From positions 1 to 64,000 of the forward strand of contig JBJTTJ010000233.1 of the NCBI GenBank assembly GCA_046080125.1: DNA of 64,000 bases, read 5' to 3'. Below are positions 34,552 through 44,389 of this stretch, piece by piece; the stretch's first letter is position 1, and each line of letters opens with the position of its first letter. The translations under genes and the position numbers were made by a program. This DNA is from Cuspidothrix sp046080125. Lineage in GTDB: Bacteria; Cyanobacteriota; Cyanobacteriia; Cyanobacteriales; Nostocaceae. Under the pieces are notes generated by a model that made no database searches, was not told the origin of the DNA, and worked only from the letters and a program-made list of their open reading frames with translations.

Positions 34552-36396
34552 ATGGTTGCAAAATTTATACCATCAATCTGGAAAATATTCAAAGCTACAA
34601 ATTTTTGGCAAAGTAATCGTTTAATTTTACAAGAATTTAAACACTTTCGACTTGTGGCAATTTTAGCCTTAATATTTTCAATTTTAGCAGCAAGTTTTGA
34701 AGGCTTCGGTTTGGGATTTTTATTGGTATTTTTGCAAAGCTTAACTACTTCTGGAAGTGCACCTGTGCAAACAGGAATTGAGTGGTTTGATATTTTAATC
34801 TTAGGAATTAATACTTCAGCTACAGAACGATTATACCGCATATCCGCTTTAATTGTTATTACAACATGGATGCGATCATCCTTCAATTATTTAGCCCAAG
34901 TTTGCATTAATTTTAGTGAAATCAGTTTAGTAGATAGTCTTAGAAAACGAATTTTTGAACAATTAGCAGCACAAACTCTCAATTATTTTAATCATAAAAA
35001 ATCGGGAGAATTAGTGAATATCCTCACTAATGAAATGGAGCGGATTAGACGATTATTTGGTGGCCTAGCTTTTTTCATCACTAGAAGCTTTACCATTATT
35101 GTCTATTCTGCTTCTTTATTTATGCTTTCATGGAAAATGTCCATAGTGGCAATCTTGTTATTTAGTTTGGTTGCAGTGGGATTATCTACCCTCAATAAAC
35201 AAATTAGAGAGCGTAGTTTTGGCATTACTACAGCTAATGACAACTTTACTTCTAGAACCCTTGAATTTATCGAAGGTATTCGGACAATTCATGCCTTTTC
35301 TACTCAAGAATTTGAGCGCGAACGGTATTATGAAGCCAGCGAAAAAATAGTTAATACTGTAAAAAATATTGATGTAATTTCCTTAGCAGTTAAACCTATT
35401 GCTGAAAGTGTATCTACCCTGATTCTTATTGGTATGATTATCGTGGCATTAACTACAGGTTTAATGGAAGTTTCTGCTTTATTGACATTCTTCTTTGTGC
35501 TATTTCGGATCATGCCAATGATTCAAGATATCAATGGAGTTATAGCATTTTTAACTACTCAGATAGGAGCAGTAGAAAATATCAAGGACTTGTTAAAACC
35601 TGATGATAAGGTCTATTTTAAAAATGGCACATTAAAATTTCCGGGTTTAAAAAGATCCATTGATTTAGTATCTGTAGATTTTGACTATAATCCCAATCAG
35701 CGGGTTTTACATAATATTACCCTCTCCATTAAACAGGGTGAAATGACAGCATTAGTTGGTGGGTCTGGTGCTGGAAAAACCACACTTGCAGATTTAATTC
35801 CTCGCTTTCATGATGCCAGTGATGGCTATATTTATATAGATGATGTGAATATTCATAAATTTGAAATTCACTCTCTACGTCATCAGATAGCTGTTGTGAG
35901 TCAAAACACATTTATTTTCAATACCTCCGTTTGGAAAAATATTAGTTATGGTACACCTACAGCTACAGAAACAGAAATTAAAGAAGCCGCCAAACTGGCA
36001 AATGCTCTAGAATTTATCGAGGAAATGCCGGAAGGATTTAGAACACAATTAGGAGATAGAGGTGTGCGTTTATCAGGAGGACAAAAACAAAGAATTGCGA
36101 TCGCCAGAGCATTACTAAGAAATCCAGAAATATTGATTTTAGATGAAGCTACAAGTGCTTTAGATTCTGTATCTGAACGTTTAATTCAAGAGTCACTAGA
36201 ACAGCTATCTGTGGGACGAACTGTAATTGTCATTGCTCACCGTCTTTCTACCATTGCCAAAGCTGATAAAGTTGTAGTTTTAGAACAGGGAAGAATTGTA
36301 GAACAGGGTAAATATCAAGAACTTTTAGAAATGCAAGGTAAACTTTGGCAATATCACCAAATGCAGTATCAAATAGCTGGAAATGAGCAAAGTTAA
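34552..36396 (+). CDS. hepA: Heterocyst-specific ABC exporter HepA
   Basis: A 614-residue half-size ABC exporter: six membrane segments in residues 30-330 and a nucleotide-binding domain with Walker A GGSGAGKTTL (403-412), signature LSGGQKQRIAIARALL (from 507), Walker B ILILDEATSALDS (about 527) and the switch His in VIAHRLSTIAKADK. 'LRILQEFKHF'-like LILQEFKHFRLVAILALIF and 'SFEGFGLGFLL' match HepA, needed for the HEP layer that protects nitrogenase from oxygen. The 230-base gap after hepC contains no gene and probably a separate promoter. All motifs are intact. Confidence 0.92.
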   Translation: MVAKFIPSIWKIFKATNFWQSNRLILQEFKHFRLVAILALIFSILAASFEGFGLGFLLVFLQSLTTSGSAPVQTGIEWFDILILGINTSATERLYRISALIVITTWMRSSFNYLAQVCINFSEISLVDSLRKRIFEQLAAQTLNYFNHKKSGELVNILTNEMERIRRLFGGLAFFITRSFTIIVYSASLFMLSWKMSIVAILLFSLVAVGLSTLNKQIRERSFGITTANDNFTSRTLEFIEGIRTIHAFSTQEFERERYYEASEKIVNTVKNIDVISLAVKPIAESVSTLILIGMIIVALTTGLMEVSALLTFFFVLFRIMPMIQDINGVIAFLTTQIGAVENIKDLLKPDDKVYFKNGTLKFPGLKRSIDLVSVDFDYNPNQRVLHNITLSIKQGEMTALVGGSGAGKTTLADLIPRFHDASDGYIYIDDVNIHKFEIHSLRHQIAVVSQNTFIFNTSVWKNISYGTPTATETEIKEAAKLANALEFIEEMPEGFRTQLGDRGVRLSGGQKQRIAIARALLRNPEILILDEATSALDSVSERLIQESLEQLSVGRTVIVIAHRLSTIAKADKVVVLEQGRIVEQGKYQELLEMQGKLWQYHQMQYQIAGNEQS

Positions 36397-36431
36397 TCTC
36401 ATTTTGGGAAATATCAAAAATTAAGTCAATC

Positions 36432-37895
36432 GTGATTAACAGATGGAAGTATAGAACAATGAAATTTCTAAATGGTATGGAAGAAAAAAAATCTGCTAAT
36501 TATAAAAATGATTTTGTAGATCAATCACAAAATCAGCTAAAACTATTTTGCATAGCCCATTATTTACCACCTTTAAAAAATCCTATTGCTTACAGGGCAA
36601 ATAAATTATTAGGAGAATTTCAAAAAACTTGTTTTATAGATGTATTAACAGCTACGAAAGATAGTTACTTGCCCGAAAAATGTCATATTCATTATGTAAA
36701 AAGCTCCTATCCTGAACGTTTAATTAGATGGTTAGAAAAACTAAGACTTGACAAAATATTAAGCTTATTCATTTGGCCAGATCCAGAAATATTTTGGTTT
36801 TTCCCAGCAGTATTCAAAGGCTATCAATTAATTAAAAAACAAAAATCAGATGTAATTTTTGTGATTATGATGCCCTATTCTGCGGGATTATTAGGAGTTA
36901 CACTAAAATTTTTGACAGGTTTACCTTTAGTAGTTAGTTTAGATGATTCACTCAGTTGTACTGATATGCACCCTAACACAGTTAGTTGGTTGCATCATCA
37001 TCTAGAACTTTGGTTAGAAAATTTTTATGTTCGACAAGCAAATGCAGTAGTTTATGTTTCTCAATTCAATTTAGATTTAGTTAAAAATCGTCAACCTGAA
37101 TCAGAAAAATCAAAGTTTCATTTAATTCGTTGTGGTGCAGATCCTTTAGATTTTGCTACTCCAATTACCTCTAAAAATGATAATTCATCTTTTGAGATTA
37201 TTTATACAGGTGGAATGAATGGTTGGTATAAATTCTATCATACCCCTCAAGAAAAAACCTTGATTAAAAAACTTTATCAAGCTTGGCTAGAATGGGGACA
37301 TTATGAAAGAACTAAAATTGATTATCGTAGTTCTAGTCCAGTTTTTGTCGGCCAGGCAATTAAACAACTTAATTCACAACATCTAGAATGGGAAAATAAA
37401 ATTAAACTTTCAATTTATGGTAATGGTTTTCCTGAATTTGTAGTTAATAAAGTCTTACAAAATCAAAATATTACCGATGTAGTTAATGTCTCTGGTTCAT
37501 TACCTCACTTTCAAGCGATTCAATTAGCTAGACAAGCAGATTTATTATTAATAACTTTACCAAATCGTCCAGATGGTACAAGAGGTGGCAGAATTTCTTG
37601 CAAAAGTTATGAATATTTAATGACAGATAGACCCATTTTAGCTGCCGTACCTTACGGCGAAAATTGGGATTATTTACAAGATAAACCGGGTATTTGGCTA
37701 GTAGAACCTACAGATGTAGAAGCTATAAAAAAAGTAATTGCTTATATAGCTAATGCTAAATTTTCTAGTTCTCCTTTACGTTTTGATCGGACTTATTTAC
37801 AGGAGGAATTAAGTTATCCAATTCTGGTGCAAGACTATTTGAAAATTTTTCATCGTCTTTGTTCAAACTCAGCTTTTACTAAGGTTTCATTGTAA
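36432..37895 (+). CDS. Glycosyltransferase (family 4-like)
   Basis: A protein of up to 487 residues. GTG 36432 is the longest start; ATGs at 36459 and 36477 are alternatives and none has a clear binding site. The GT-B fold is suggested by 'LFCIAHYLPPLKNPIAYRANKLL', 'QANAVVYVSQFNLDLVK', 'FEIIYTGGMNGWYKF', 'NVSGSLPHFQAIQLARQADLLLITLPNRPDGTRGGRISCKSYEYLMTDRPILAAV'. The usual EX7E is replaced here by a 'K.YEYL' arrangement common in this subgroup. It follows hepA by 35 bases and likely shares its transcript. It would add one sugar of the repeat unit. Confidence 0.8.
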   Translation: MINRWKYRTMKFLNGMEEKKSANYKNDFVDQSQNQLKLFCIAHYLPPLKNPIAYRANKLLGEFQKTCFIDVLTATKDSYLPEKCHIHYVKSSYPERLIRWLEKLRLDKILSLFIWPDPEIFWFFPAVFKGYQLIKKQKSDVIFVIMMPYSAGLLGVTLKFLTGLPLVVSLDDSLSCTDMHPNTVSWLHHHLELWLENFYVRQANAVVYVSQFNLDLVKNRQPESEKSKFHLIRCGADPLDFATPITSKNDNSSFEIIYTGGMNGWYKFYHTPQEKTLIKKLYQAWLEWGHYERTKIDYRSSSPVFVGQAIKQLNSQHLEWENKIKLSIYGNGFPEFVVNKVLQNQNITDVVNVSGSLPHFQAIQLARQADLLLITLPNRPDGTRGGRISCKSYEYLMTDRPILAAVPYGENWDYLQDKPGIWLVEPTDVEAIKKVIAYIANAKFSSSPLRFDRTYLQEELSYPILVQDYLKIFHRLCSNSAFTKVSL

Positions 37896-37933
37896 AATCA
37901 AGAAAAAATTTATTAGTTTATTGGAGAAAAATA

Positions 37934-38803
37934 ATGGTTAACATAGGATATCATTCTGCAAAGCTTCAAGGGCAAATTCATCGCTTTTTTTATTCAAAAG
38001 CCATTAATAATATTGTGAATTTTCCAGTTCATCAACATAAAAAAGTTAATATAGATGTCTATGCTTTTTCTTGTGAAAGGGATTTGGCTATTCAAGTAGC
38101 AAATATTAGGTCATTTATTCGTTATGTTGGTATTCCTAACAAATTTATTGTTATTTCTGACGGTAGCTATTCGTCATCCTCTCGTAATATTTTACGCCAA
38201 ATTAATGCTTGTGTTGATGTTATTGAATGGAAAGATTTAGTCATAGGTGATATCCCTAAACCTATTTGCAACTATGCAAGAAATTATCCTAATCCCGCCA
38301 TCATGGCATTTTGGAGAAGATTGGCTGTATTAACTTCTATTCCTATTGAACAGCCAACAATTTACACTGATGCTGATATTTTATTTTTTCCTGGTGCTGA
38401 GGAACTTGTGAATTTATGTGATTCAGATGATAGTTATTCTTGGTATTTACATGATTTTTTACCGTCACTAGATGAACGGATAATATTACATGATCATGAA
38501 AACTTAAATCCAATAAATGCAGGTTTTTTCATACTAAAGCAGCAAATAAATTGGGGAGATGCTTTAGATCGTGTTACTCAATTTGTAGATGTACCTATTT
38601 ATTTTACAGAACAAACTGTAGTACATTTAGCTATGCACAATAACCAAGCCAAACCACTAGATAAAAACAAGTTTATTTTAAGTATTGATGATCAGTTTAA
38701 ATATTTAGATAATTTCAATAAAAATAAAATTGTTTTGAGACACTATGTAAATGATGTCAGGCATAAATTTTGGCTAAATTTAGCTACAAATGGACAGATT
38801 TGA
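37934..38803 (+). CDS. Putative GT-A glycosyltransferase
   Basis: A 289-residue protein not firmly assigned. 'NIDVYAFSCERDLAIQVANIRSFIRYVGIPNKFIVISDGS' looks like a nucleotide-binding half and 'PTIYTDADILFFPGAEEL' contains a DxD that in GT-A enzymes binds metal and sugar nucleotide. 'LNPINAGFFILKQQINW' and 'FTEQTVVHLAMH' resemble the acceptor region of GT8-like enzymes. GGAGAAAAATA before the ATG is a good binding site. Position in a run of transferase genes supports the call. Confidence 0.65.
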   Translation: MVNIGYHSAKLQGQIHRFFYSKAINNIVNFPVHQHKKVNIDVYAFSCERDLAIQVANIRSFIRYVGIPNKFIVISDGSYSSSSRNILRQINACVDVIEWKDLVIGDIPKPICNYARNYPNPAIMAFWRRLAVLTSIPIEQPTIYTDADILFFPGAEELVNLCDSDDSYSWYLHDFLPSLDERIILHDHENLNPINAGFFILKQQINWGDALDRVTQFVDVPIYFTEQTVVHLAMHNNQAKPLDKNKFILSIDDQFKYLDNFNKNKIVLRHYVNDVRHKFWLNLATNGQI

Positions 38804-38865
38804 TCATACATGAAAATTAGATTGAATTATTCTAATTTATCACCCCTCAATTCTATAACTTGAAT

Positions 38866-40020
38866 ATGAATCATACAATAGTTGACCATAAGATGATCTA
38901 TCACTGTTCTCCTGTTAATATTGCCAGGGGAGGTGGAGTAGAAACTTATATAGCTGCTTTGATTAATTCCCAAAATTGTCAGCTAATTAATTCTGGAAAT
39001 CAGGTAGAGGAATTTTTAATTAGTTCTCTAAAAGATATCAAACAAAGTGATTATGAATTATTGCATATTCATGATCCTGATATGTTGATAGATTTTCGAG
39101 AAGAATGTCCAGCAGTTTTAACTATTCATAATCATTCTAGTTATTGTCCTAGTGGGACAAAATATTTAGCTGATCGGGAGCAGATATGTAATCGCTCTAT
39201 GAACCCACTCGGATGTACTTGGGGACACTTAATAGATGGTTGTGGTAGTCGCAGACCTAAGAACATTTTCCAAGACTGGCAAAATGCGTACTATTTTCTG
39301 AAAAATATTAAAAATCTGAACATTTCCGTGATTGCTAATAGTAATTATGTTCGTAAAGAAATGATTTTGAATGGTGTATCGGCGGAGAAAATTATTACTT
39401 TGCTTTGTGGGGTAGAAAGACCTGGATATCCAGTGATACCTTTAATTCCAGAAATTCATCAGCAGCAACGTATTCTTTTTGTCGGTCGTATTGTTCCCTA
39501 TAAAGGTTTAGAATGGTTACTCAAAGCATTAGCAAAAACTGATCCCAAAATTAATTTAGATATTGCTGGGGAAGGTTGGGGTCAACCCAAGATGCAAGAA
39601 TTAGCAGAAAAAATGAGTTTAAGCGATCGCATTACCTGGCATGGTTGGTGTAATGGTGAAAAATTAGAAGCACTTTATCAACAATGTTTTACAGTAGTTT
39701 TTCCGAGTTTATGGCCAGAACCAGCAGGTTTAGTCACCTTAGAAGCTTATGCCCATTTTCGCCCGATTATTGCCAGTGCTATCGGTGGTATTCCTGAATA
39801 TATCCAAAATCATCAAACAGGTATTTTAGTACCGCCCCATGACATCCAAAAATTAGCCGATGCCATCAATCAATTATCAGAAAATTATCATCAATCCCGA
39901 CTAATGGGTGAAAATGGGCATGATTTATTTGAGCGAAAATTTGTGATGGATGTTCATATTCAAGAACTAGAAAAAAGTTATCATAAAACTATGACAGACT
40001 TTTATTCTCGCCAAAAGTAA
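38866..40020 (+). CDS. Glycosyltransferase family 4
   Basis: From ATG 38866 a 384-residue GT4: 'YHCSPVNIARGGGVETYIAAL', a Cys-rich insert (CPSGTKYLADREQICNRSMN and LGCTWGHLIDGCG) seen in a subset of GT4 enzymes, 'ISVIANSNYVRKEM', 'RILFVGRIVPYKGLEWLLKAL', and donor site 'PEPAGLVTLEAYAHFRPIIAS'. The cysteine insert often accompanies transferases of surface polysaccharide loci and may bind metal. A TTG six bases upstream is an alternative start. Confidence 0.88.
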   Translation: MNHTIVDHKMIYHCSPVNIARGGGVETYIAALINSQNCQLINSGNQVEEFLISSLKDIKQSDYELLHIHDPDMLIDFREECPAVLTIHNHSSYCPSGTKYLADREQICNRSMNPLGCTWGHLIDGCGSRRPKNIFQDWQNAYYFLKNIKNLNISVIANSNYVRKEMILNGVSAEKIITLLCGVERPGYPVIPLIPEIHQQQRILFVGRIVPYKGLEWLLKALAKTDPKINLDIAGEGWGQPKMQELAEKMSLSDRITWHGWCNGEKLEALYQQCFTVVFPSLWPEPAGLVTLEAYAHFRPIIASAIGGIPEYIQNHQTGILVPPHDIQKLADAINQLSENYHQSRLMGENGHDLFERKFVMDVHIQELEKSYHKTMTDFYSRQK

Positions 40021-40047
40021 ATATTGATAAATACTTTATAACCAACC

Positions 40048-41037
40048 ATGACTACAAAATTACCAAAAATTGTCGTTATTACACCTGTAAAAAACGAAGC
40101 GTGGATTTTAGATCGTTTTTTGTCAGTTACCAGTCAATTTGCCGATCACATTATTATTGCTGATCAAAATTCCACTGATGGCAGTCAAGCTATTTGTAAA
40201 AAATATCCTAAAGTGATTTTAATCGAAAATAAATCCGAAAAGTTTAACGAAGCTGAACGACAATTATTGTTAATTGAAACAGCTAGAAATTTAGTACAGG
40301 AACATAAAATTTTATTGGCTTTAGATGCTGATGAAATTCTAGCTGCTAATGCTACTCAAACAGCAAGTTGGCAAACAATATTACAATCCAAACCGGGAAC
40401 AGTATTATTTTTTGAAAAACCTGATTTATTTGACACCACTCATCAATGTATCAGAACCGGAATCCTCACCCCTTTAGGTTATGTTGATGATGGTGCAGAA
40501 CATCAACCACAAAAAATTCATAGTGTCAGAATTCCTACACCTGAATATGCCACTAGATTGCATATCCATGATATTAAAGTTCTCCACTATGCCTTTGTTA
40601 GGTTAGATGCTCATGCTTCAAAAATACGTATGTATAGCGTCATAGAAAATATATTAAAAGACACTAATCCTTTGAGTAGACGATTGCGCCATCCTTACAA
40701 ATTTGACTATTTAAAAATTGGTAAATTACAAGCTTGTCCCCATGAGTGGTTTGATAATTGGGAAGATTTAAACATTGATATGCATACAATTATTAAACAA
40801 AAATATTACTCCTATGATTTTGAAGTGCTGCGTTATTTCTATCAATATGGATGTAGACGTTTTTGGATAGAAGATATTTGGAAATATGATTGGGAAGCTT
40901 GTCGCCAATATGCAAAGTCACATCATCTAGCTAATATTCCTGATTATAAAATACCGAAAAATTTTAAATTGTTGGATTTATCCACATCTATGATCACTAA
41001 ATTTTATGGACATATACGTAACCTGATTAACTATTAA
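40048..41037 (+). CDS. Glycosyltransferase family 2
   Basis: A 329-residue GT-A protein: KIVVITPVKNEAWILDRFL, 'HIIIADQNSTDGSQAI' and 'LLALDADEILAAN' with the metal-binding DADE. The C-terminal half has several aromatic and charged stretches (YDFEVLRYFYQYG, DIWKYDWEACRQYA) of unknown role. It begins 27 bases after the preceding gene, so it is probably co-transcribed. Acceptor and donor unknown. Confidence 0.88.
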   Translation: MTTKLPKIVVITPVKNEAWILDRFLSVTSQFADHIIIADQNSTDGSQAICKKYPKVILIENKSEKFNEAERQLLLIETARNLVQEHKILLALDADEILAANATQTASWQTILQSKPGTVLFFEKPDLFDTTHQCIRTGILTPLGYVDDGAEHQPQKIHSVRIPTPEYATRLHIHDIKVLHYAFVRLDAHASKIRMYSVIENILKDTNPLSRRLRHPYKFDYLKIGKLQACPHEWFDNWEDLNIDMHTIIKQKYYSYDFEVLRYFYQYGCRRFWIEDIWKYDWEACRQYAKSHHLANIPDYKIPKNFKLLDLSTSMITKFYGHIRNLINY

Positions 41038-41040
41038 ATT

Positions 41041-41075
41041 AGGACTCAGGCAAGTGTCACACTGAAAAATCTGTT
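41041..41075. repeat. Repeat similar to the 3' end of the second oxygenase gene
   Basis: The stretch contains CAAGTGTCACAC, then TG and AAAAATCTG, and matches 27101-27122 (CAAGTGTCACAC, C, AAAAATCTG) almost base for base. Here it is intergenic; at 27101 it is the end of a coding region. Confidence 0.6.
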
Positions 41076-41191
41076 GTAGGGTGTGCCAGCTATCACAAAT
41101 ATGTTTATTTACATGATTTATATTATCTGATGTAATCCTGTAAATTTCCGACAGTTATTTTCATAATTAGTAGTGATTTGAACAAATATAT

Positions 41192-42175
41192 ATGAATAAT
41201 CAATTGTTATCACCTTTAGTTAGTATCATTATTCCCACCTATAATCGTATAGGATATCTCCAGGAAGCAATTACCAGTGCAATTCAGCAAACTTACCAAA
41301 ATATTGAAATTATAGTTTGTGATAATTGTAGTTCAGAAAATCCCCAATCTTTAATAGAATCATTTAAAGATCCTCGGATCAAATTTCATCGTCATTCAGA
41401 AAATATTGGGATGTTAGGTAATCAATTTTATGGGTTCAAAATTGCCACGGGTAAATATGTAGCTACTCTTCATGATGATGATATGTGGAATGAGGATTTT
41501 TTAGCTAAACTTGTACCACATTTAGAAGGGAATCCTCATGTAGTTTTGGCATTTTGTGATCAATATATTATAGATAGGAACAGTAAAATTAATATGGCGG
41601 CTACAGAACAAAATACCCGCAGTTATAAACGAGATCAAATTAGGGAGGGTATTCATGAAAACTTTACAAAAATGGGTTTAGTTGATAAAAGTATTCCCAC
41701 TGCGGCGGCTTGTATAATTCGCAATGGTGTAATTAATTGGCATACTATTCCTGCTCAAGTTGGGGGAATGTGGGATTTATATTTAACTTATGTTTGTTGT
41801 GTTTCTGGTTACGGAGTTTACTATGTTCCTGAAAAATTAACTAAATATCGAGAGCATGAACAAACTGACACCATGCTCAGTGGTAGACGCAGTATTCAGG
41901 GAAAAATTGCTAAGGCTAAAAGTGAAATATTCTGTTATCAAATTTTTATGGAAGATAAAAATTTACAAGAATTTTATCAAGACTTTAAAAAACTTTGGTT
42001 AACAGCGAATACAACTTTAGGTATTGGTTTATTATTAGATCAACAAATTGCTGCCGCCCGTCCTTATTTTTGGAAAACTTTACAGGAGCAAAAATTTAAT
42101 TTCCGTACTTTACTAGCTTTGACTCTCAGTTTTATTCCTCCTATAATCACCAGGAAAATATTAAAAGCTGCATAA
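41192..42175 (+). CDS. Glycosyltransferase family 2
   Basis: A 327-residue GT-A enzyme with PLVSIIIPTYNRIGYLQEAI, 'NIEIIVCDNCSSENPQ', 'ENIGMLGNQFYG' and the metal site TLHDDDMWNEDFL. The end (KTLQEQKFNFRTLLALTLSFIPPIITRKIL) is hydrophobic and may touch the membrane. Separated from the previous gene by 154 bases that hold a repeat copy. It likely adds another sugar to the repeat unit. Confidence 0.9.
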   Translation: MNNQLLSPLVSIIIPTYNRIGYLQEAITSAIQQTYQNIEIIVCDNCSSENPQSLIESFKDPRIKFHRHSENIGMLGNQFYGFKIATGKYVATLHDDDMWNEDFLAKLVPHLEGNPHVVLAFCDQYIIDRNSKINMAATEQNTRSYKRDQIREGIHENFTKMGLVDKSIPTAAACIIRNGVINWHTIPAQVGGMWDLYLTYVCCVSGYGVYYVPEKLTKYREHEQTDTMLSGRRSIQGKIAKAKSEIFCYQIFMEDKNLQEFYQDFKKLWLTANTTLGIGLLLDQQIAAARPYFWKTLQEQKFNFRTLLALTLSFIPPIITRKILKAA

Positions 42176-42209
42176 AGAGAAGCATCAGAATTTAGGCAGG
42201 GGATAAGAC

Positions 42210-42250
42210 CCCCGACTTTTGATATGAATCTTTAATAAAAGAAGTCGGGG
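42210..42250. repeat. Inverted repeat with CCCCGACTT / AAGTCGGGG arms
   Basis: CCCCGACTTT and GAAGTCGGGG face each other across 21 bases. The same arms recur at 45919-45982 and 59981-60046. The hairpin lies between two transferase genes; on transcription it could act as a weak terminator, though no T-run follows. Confidence 0.7.
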
Positions 42251-42300
42251 ATTGGGGTATGGTTTATTAAAATTGAAAATTAAATCCAGAGAGGTTATCA

Positions 42301-43503
42301 GTGAAAATTTGTATTGTGACGCACAAAGTTCGTAAAGGTGATGGACAGGGCAGGGTTAATTATGAAGTAGCAAAAGCAGCCATTCGCCAAGGTCATAATT
42401 TAACATTAGTAGCTAGTGAGATCGCCCCAGAATTAGCAGAAAATAGGAACATAAATTGGGTTTATATTCCAGTTTATAGCTATCCTACAGAATTTATTCG
42501 TAATTTAATTTTTGCTCAGAAAAGTGCAGCTTGGTTGAGTAATAATCGGGCTAAGTTTGATATAATTAAAGTCAATGGTGCAATTACCATGGGCGGGGCA
42601 GATGTTAATGCTGTGCATTTTGTCCATAGTTCTTGGTGGCGATCGCCTGTACATATTTTCCGTACCCGTAAGGATATTTACGGTTTATATCAATGGTTAT
42701 TTACTGGGGCTAATGCCTATTGGGAAAAACAGGCCTTCCAGCAAGCTAAAATTATTATTGCTGTATCAGAAAAAGTTGCCACAGAATTAGTTAGTATTGG
42801 AGTTCCTCGCCCAAAAATTCGGGTAATTGTTAATGGTGTAGATTTAGAAGAATTTACTCCTGGTGTCACTTATCGCAGAGTATTAGGATTACCAGAAAAT
42901 GTGACATTGGCTTTATTTGCTGGGGATATTCGCACACCGAGAAAAAATTTAGATACAGTATTACAAGCTTTAAAAAAAGTGCCGAATTTACATTTAGCTG
43001 TAGTAGGAGATACCCAAGGAAGTCCATTTTTAGAACTAGCAAATAATTTAGGTATTAGCGAACGAGTGCATTTTTTGGGATACCGTCGAGACATAGCCAA
43101 AATTATGCAAGCGGCAGATTTTTTCGTCTTTCCTTCCCGTTATGAAGCTTGTACTCTCGTATTATTAGAAGCCTTAGCTTCCGGTTTACCTGTAATCACC
43201 GCCACCGCCACAGGAGGGGCAGAATTAGTAACACCAGAAGCAGGAATTGTCCTATCAGAAACCGATGACGTTGATAGTTTAGCTGCAAGTTTGTCTGTTT
43301 TAGCCAGCGATCGCTCTGTGCGTCAACAAATGGGTGAAGTTGCTCGTACCATTGCTCAACAACATAGCTGGTTAAAAATGGCACAAAATTATTTAGATAT
43401 ATTTGAGGAATTAATCATCAATGAGAAACACAGTTCTCATCCCCACCTATCGCCGTCCTCAAGACTTAGCCCGTTGCCTGAAAGCCCTGCAACAGCAAAC
43501 TAA
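42301..43503 (+). CDS. Glycosyltransferase family 4
   Basis: A 400-residue GT4 starting with GTG at 42301 (GAGAGGTTATCA upstream). Motifs: KICIVTHKVRKGDGQGRVNY, 'HFVHSSWWRSPVHIFRTR', 'FQQAKIIIAVSEKVATEL', 'PKIRVIVNGVDLEEFTPG' and 'FPSRYEACTLVLLEALASGLPVITATATGG' with both Glu of the donor site. The last 27 residues (starting NEKHSSHPHLSPSS) are low complexity and encoded within the first codons of the next gene, so the natural stop was probably lost. The real domain ends near 'YLDIFEEL'. Confidence 0.9.
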   Translation: MKICIVTHKVRKGDGQGRVNYEVAKAAIRQGHNLTLVASEIAPELAENRNINWVYIPVYSYPTEFIRNLIFAQKSAAWLSNNRAKFDIIKVNGAITMGGADVNAVHFVHSSWWRSPVHIFRTRKDIYGLYQWLFTGANAYWEKQAFQQAKIIIAVSEKVATELVSIGVPRPKIRVIVNGVDLEEFTPGVTYRRVLGLPENVTLALFAGDIRTPRKNLDTVLQALKKVPNLHLAVVGDTQGSPFLELANNLGISERVHFLGYRRDIAKIMQAADFFVFPSRYEACTLVLLEALASGLPVITATATGGAELVTPEAGIVLSETDDVDSLAASLSVLASDRSVRQQMGEVARTIAQQHSWLKMAQNYLDIFEELIINEKHSSHPHLSPSSRLSPLPESPATAN

Positions 43504-44383
43504 ATCCGTTGATCAGGCGATCGTCGTGGTCAGAGACACAGATACAGACACCTGGGAATTTCTCCATCAATTTCCGCCCCATCTCCTACCCTTAGAAGTT
43601 GTCACCGTTACCCAGTCGGGAGTAGTAGCCGCGCTTAATACTGGACTAGCTTGTGTACAGGGAGACATTCTTTCCATCACCGATGACGATGCTGCTCCCC
43701 ATCCTGATTGGTTAGCAAAAATTAACTCTCATTTTAGCGTTAATAGTACCATTGGTGGCGTTGGTGGGCGAGATTGGATTTATCAAGGAGACAAATTAGA
43801 AGATGGTTCGCGTCCCCTCGTTGGCAAATTGCAATGGTGGGGGCGCGTTATTGGCAACCATCATCTGGGTATCGGCGCACCTCGTGAAGTTGATATTCTC
43901 AAAGGTGTGAATATGAGTTTTCGTACCCAAGCAATTGGGAAATTAAAGTTTGATGAAAGAATGAAAGGTACAGGTGCACAGGTACATTTTGAAATGTCCT
44001 TTACCCTCACTCTCAAACGCGCCGGTTGGAAAATAATTTACGATCCTAATATTGCCGTAGATCATTATCCTGCCCAACGTTTTGATGAAGATCAACGCCA
44101 TAACTTTAACGATATTGCCTTAATTAATCTCGTCCATAACGAAACCTTAGTTTTATTAGAACATCTGTCTCCACTTCGGCAAATTGTATTTTTATTATGG
44201 TCAGTTTTAGTAGGAACTAGAGAAAGTTTCGGGATCTGTCAATGGTTAAGATTTTTTAGCCAGGATCAACAACTTGCTACTAAAAAACTGCGATCCTCAT
44301 TACAAGGTAGATGGTTAGGATATCAAGAATATAAAATGCCATCGGCAAAATTAGATCTTGCTAATCGCCATTTTGGCTATTAA
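43421..44383 (+). CDS. Glycosyltransferase family 2
   Basis: A 320-residue GT-A enzyme: RNTVLIPTYRRPQDLARCL, 'DQAIVVVRDTDTDTWEFL', 'DILSITDDDAAPHPDWLAKI' with the DDD metal site, and 'EVDILKGVNMSFRTQAIG'. It overlaps the end of the preceding gene by 83 bases in another frame. Since the overlap covers its conserved start, this gene's frame is the ancient one there. Confidence 0.9.
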   Translation: MRNTVLIPTYRRPQDLARCLKALQQQTKSVDQAIVVVRDTDTDTWEFLHQFPPHLLPLEVVTVTQSGVVAALNTGLACVQGDILSITDDDAAPHPDWLAKINSHFSVNSTIGGVGGRDWIYQGDKLEDGSRPLVGKLQWWGRVIGNHHLGIGAPREVDILKGVNMSFRTQAIGKLKFDERMKGTGAQVHFEMSFTLTLKRAGWKIIYDPNIAVDHYPAQRFDEDQRHNFNDIALINLVHNETLVLLEHLSPLRQIVFLLWSVLVGTRESFGICQWLRFFSQDQQLATKKLRSSLQGRWLGYQEYKMPSAKLDLANRHFGY

Positions 44384-44389
44384 TTAGGT

